From positions 1 through 15,611 of the forward strand of contig JASJHI010000482.1 of the NCBI GenBank assembly GCA_033791105.1: DNA of 15,611 nt. Reading direction: 5' to 3'. Positions 14,258 to 15,611 of this stretch are shown here, in pieces (within the stretch, counting starts at the first letter, position 1; every line of letters starts with the position of its first letter). Below the pieces are notes generated by a model. The model searched no databases. It was given only the letters and a program-made list of their open reading frames with translations, and was not told where the DNA came from. The position numbers and the translations under genes were made by a program. The stretch comes from JASJHI01 sp033791105. Its GTDB lineage: Bacteria > Actinomycetota > Acidimicrobiia > Acidimicrobiales > Ilumatobacteraceae.

Positions 14258-14271
14258 TAGCCTCGCCGACC
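14258..14271 (+). promoter_or_regulatory. Possible leaderless-type -10 box before hisG
   Basis: TAGCCT at 14258-14263 lies 8 nt before the hisG GTG, the same box and spacing as before def. A purine-rich GAGGAGGT at 14243-14250 is 21 nt from the GTG, too far to serve as its ribosome site. The rest of the 91-bp gap after the mog-like gene contains no gene and no convincing terminator. Confidence 0.45.
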
Positions 14272-15144
14272 GTGCTGCGCATCGTGCTTCCGAAGGGCTC
14301 ACTCGAGCGGGCGACGCTCGAACTGTTCGAGGCGGCCGACCTGCCGGTGCAACGGTCTTCTTCGGTCGACTATCAGGCAACGATCGATGATCCGCGCATC
14401 GATTCGGTGCGGATCCTGCGACCACAGGAGATCCCGACCTACGTCGAGGAGGGATTGTTCGACATCGGGATCACCGGGCGAGATTGGATCGAGGAGACGA
14501 GCAGTGATGTCGAGACACTGGGAGAGTTGCGCTACTCGAAGGCGACGAGCAACCCGATCCGACTGGTCGTGGCTGTGGCCGGTGACGCGACGGCCGAGTC
14601 GGCCGCGGAGCTGCCCGACGGCGTGCGTGTGCACTCGGAATACCCGGAGCTGACCCGGCGCTACTTCGCCGAGCAGGGCGTCGACGCGGAGGTGCGTCTT
14701 TCCTACGGCGCGACCGAAGCGAAGATCCCCGACATCGCCGACTGTGTGGTCGAGATCACCGAGACGGGGCGAGCGTTGCGTGCCGCGGGCCTACGGATCA
14801 TCGACACCGTCCTCACGAGCTACACCGAAGTGATCGCCAACCGCGCCGCGGCGAGCGACCCCGCCAAGCGTAAGTCGATGAACCAGATCATGACACTGCT
14901 CAATGGCGTGCTCGACGCCCGCGGCCGGGTGTTGCTCAAGCTCAATGTTGCCGAGGCCGACAAGGACGCCGTGCTCCGTGCGCTGCCGTCGATGAAGTCG
15001 CCCACGATGTCGCCCCTGGCCGGCGGCGGTTATGCGGTCGAGTCGGTCGTCGAGAAGCGGTCGATCAACCTCGTGATCCCGGCGCTGCGCGAAGCGGGCG
15101 CGACCGACCTGGTCGAGATGTCGATCGCAAAGATCGTCCCGTGA
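14272..15144 (+). CDS. hisG: ATP phosphoribosyltransferase, long form
   Basis: HisG joins ATP and PRPP in the first, feedback-controlled step of histidine synthesis. The 290-aa length is that of the long form, which needs no HisZ. Seen: LRIVLPKGSLERATLELFEAADL at the N-terminus, VRILRPQEIPTYVEEGLFDIGITGRDW (47-72), the PRPP-binding segment DCVVEITETGRALRAAGL (157-174), and a C-terminal ACT-like regulatory domain from about residue 210 (LLKLNVAEADKDAVLRALPSMKSPTMSPL), where histidine binds in relatives. GTG 14272 was chosen because the family begins at LRIVLPKGS and no upstream homology exists. A TAGCCT box lies 8 nt before it. In many actinobacteria hisE precedes hisG; here a mog-like gene does. 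The downstream small gene starts 10 nt after its stop. Confidence 0.96.
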   Translation: MLRIVLPKGSLERATLELFEAADLPVQRSSSVDYQATIDDPRIDSVRILRPQEIPTYVEEGLFDIGITGRDWIEETSSDVETLGELRYSKATSNPIRLVVAVAGDATAESAAELPDGVRVHSEYPELTRRYFAEQGVDAEVRLSYGATEAKIPDIADCVVEITETGRALRAAGLRIIDTVLTSYTEVIANRAAASDPAKRKSMNQIMTLLNGVLDARGRVLLKLNVAEADKDAVLRALPSMKSPTMSPLAGGGYAVESVVEKRSINLVIPALREAGATDLVEMSIAKIVP

Positions 15145-15154
15145 GGATCTGATC

Positions 15155-15367
15155 GTGAGTGGGGGAGCCGAGCGACGCCGGGGCATCGTCGAGGAGTTCG
15201 ACGTCGAACGGGGGCTCGGAACAATCGTCGCGGAGGACGGCTCCCGCCATCGATTCCACTGCATCGAGATCGTGAATGGGACGCGCTCCATCGAACCGGG
15301 CACGGCGGTGGGTTTCGAGCTGTTGGCCAAACTGGGCCGATACGAGGCGGCGCGGATCGCAACGTGA
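15155..15367 (+). CDS. Small cold-shock-domain-like protein
   Basis: The 70-aa product looks like a divergent cold-shock (CSD/OB-fold) protein. It has the overall pattern GIVEEFDVERGLGTIVAEDGS, then RHRFHCIEIVNGTRSIEPGTAVGFEL and a C-terminal GRYEAARI. The first nucleic-acid-binding motif, normally KGFGFI, is RGLGTI, and the second, normally VFVHF, is RFHCI, so most of the aromatic residues that stack on RNA in CspA are gone. Nucleic-acid binding is therefore uncertain. The GTG start has GAGGA (15143-15147) 7 nt upstream, a good site. Its stop overlaps the next start as GTGA, so it is probably co-translated with the alkyltransferase-like gene. Function unknown; the fold assignment is moderately sure. 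Confidence 0.8.
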   Translation: MSGGAERRRGIVEEFDVERGLGTIVAEDGSRHRFHCIEIVNGTRSIEPGTAVGFELLAKLGRYEAARIAT

Positions 15368-15611
15368 GCGGTGCGGCCGAAGCGGCGCCCGACGAGCGGA
15401 CGCGCCGGATCATCGATGTCGTGATGGCGCTCGTCGAGGGCGAGGTCACCACCTACGGCGACGTCGCCGAGGTCGCGGGCTACCCGCGCAACGCACGCCT
15501 CGTCGGCCGCATTCTGCGGGTGAGCGACGACGAGTTGCCCTGGTGGCGCGTCGTGGGCGCCGGGGGGCATCTCCGAGCCCACGATCCCGTGCTGCAGACC
15601 GGGCTGCTCCG
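15364..15611 (+). CDS. Alkyltransferase-like (ATL/MGMT-fold) protein, 3' partial
   Basis: The visible 82 residues match the DNA-binding domain of O6-alkylguanine-DNA alkyltransferases: VTTYGDVAEVAGYPRNARLVGRIL, with the Arg of the nucleotide-flipping helix in ARLVG, then LPWWRVVGAGGHL. True MGMT enzymes have PCHRV with the acceptor Cys. Here that Cys is Trp60 (TGG at 15541-15543), as in alkyltransferase-like proteins, which cannot remove the alkyl group but bind O6-alkylguanine and pass it to nucleotide excision repair. The following His is also Trp61. The window ends inside the gene, after about where DPVLQTGLL corresponds to the C-terminal helix, so little is missing. The GTG start overlaps the stop of the cold-shock-like gene. 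Enzymatic MGMT is excluded by the missing Cys. Confidence 0.88.
   Translation, partial: MSGAAEAAPDERTRRIIDVVMALVEGEVTTYGDVAEVAGYPRNARLVGRILRVSDDELPWWRVVGAGGHLRAHDPVLQTGLL

Noticed and set aside
1..15611. Mobile element, phage, CRISPR or defence system
   Set aside because: No transposase, integrase, terminal repeats, spaced repeats or defence-family motifs were seen; nearly every gene is assignable to core metabolism or information processing.

Overview
This is a GC-rich, gene-dense bacterial chromosome segment. It reads as an actinobacterium, possibly class Acidimicrobiia; the class is an inference. The support is an actinobacterial-type mihF (mycobacterial-IHF family) directly before gmk and rpoZ, a PriA with eight zinc-site cysteines but no Walker A lysine, actinobacterial-style CoaBC motifs, several TTG/GTG starts, and TANNNT -10-like boxes lying 6-9 nt before start codons that lack a Shine-Dalgarno sequence. 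I see no insertion sequence, phage gene, CRISPR array, tRNA or rRNA.

Layout. Positions 1-9557 form one plus-strand run: carB (5' end cut by the window) - pyrD - mihF - gmk - rpoZ - coaBC - metK - priA. It carries pyrimidine synthesis, nucleoid structure, GMP phosphorylation, the RNA polymerase omega subunit, coenzyme A synthesis, S-adenosylmethionine synthesis and replication restart. Gaps are 1-28 bp, so much of it is probably co-transcribed, with possible internal leaderless promoters before mihF and rpoZ. Positions 9558-9707 hold two hairpins, the second a perfect 13-bp inverted repeat, between convergent genes. Positions 9708-11144 hold two minus-strand genes: a secreted spondin-domain protein and an RsmC-like methyltransferase, the latter followed by its own intrinsic terminator. 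Positions 11165-15611 return to the plus strand: def - fmt - rsmB - mog/moaB-like, then hisG, a small cold-shock-domain-like gene, and the start of an alkyltransferase-like gene cut by the window end.

How the genes work together. fmt formylates initiator Met-tRNA, def removes the formyl group, and rsmB methylates 16S rRNA, so 11165-13695 is a translation cluster. metK supplies the SAM used by RsmB and the RsmC-like enzyme. carB and pyrD feed UMP synthesis and gmk feeds GTP.

Most notable. The window is mostly core housekeeping, and I do not see a clear new multi-gene system. The strongest anomaly is the deformylase: its catalytic HExxH motif reads HVIDH, with Val from GTG where Glu is expected, and motif 1 has Ala for a conserved Gly. 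The adjacent fmt has a C-terminal tRNA-binding domain about 30 residues short, and rsmB lacks about 50 residues ahead of its catalytic core. Other points are the TAG-type leaderless promoter pattern, the two-gene island separating priA from def-fmt, and the cold-shock-like/ATL pair overlapping by GTGA.
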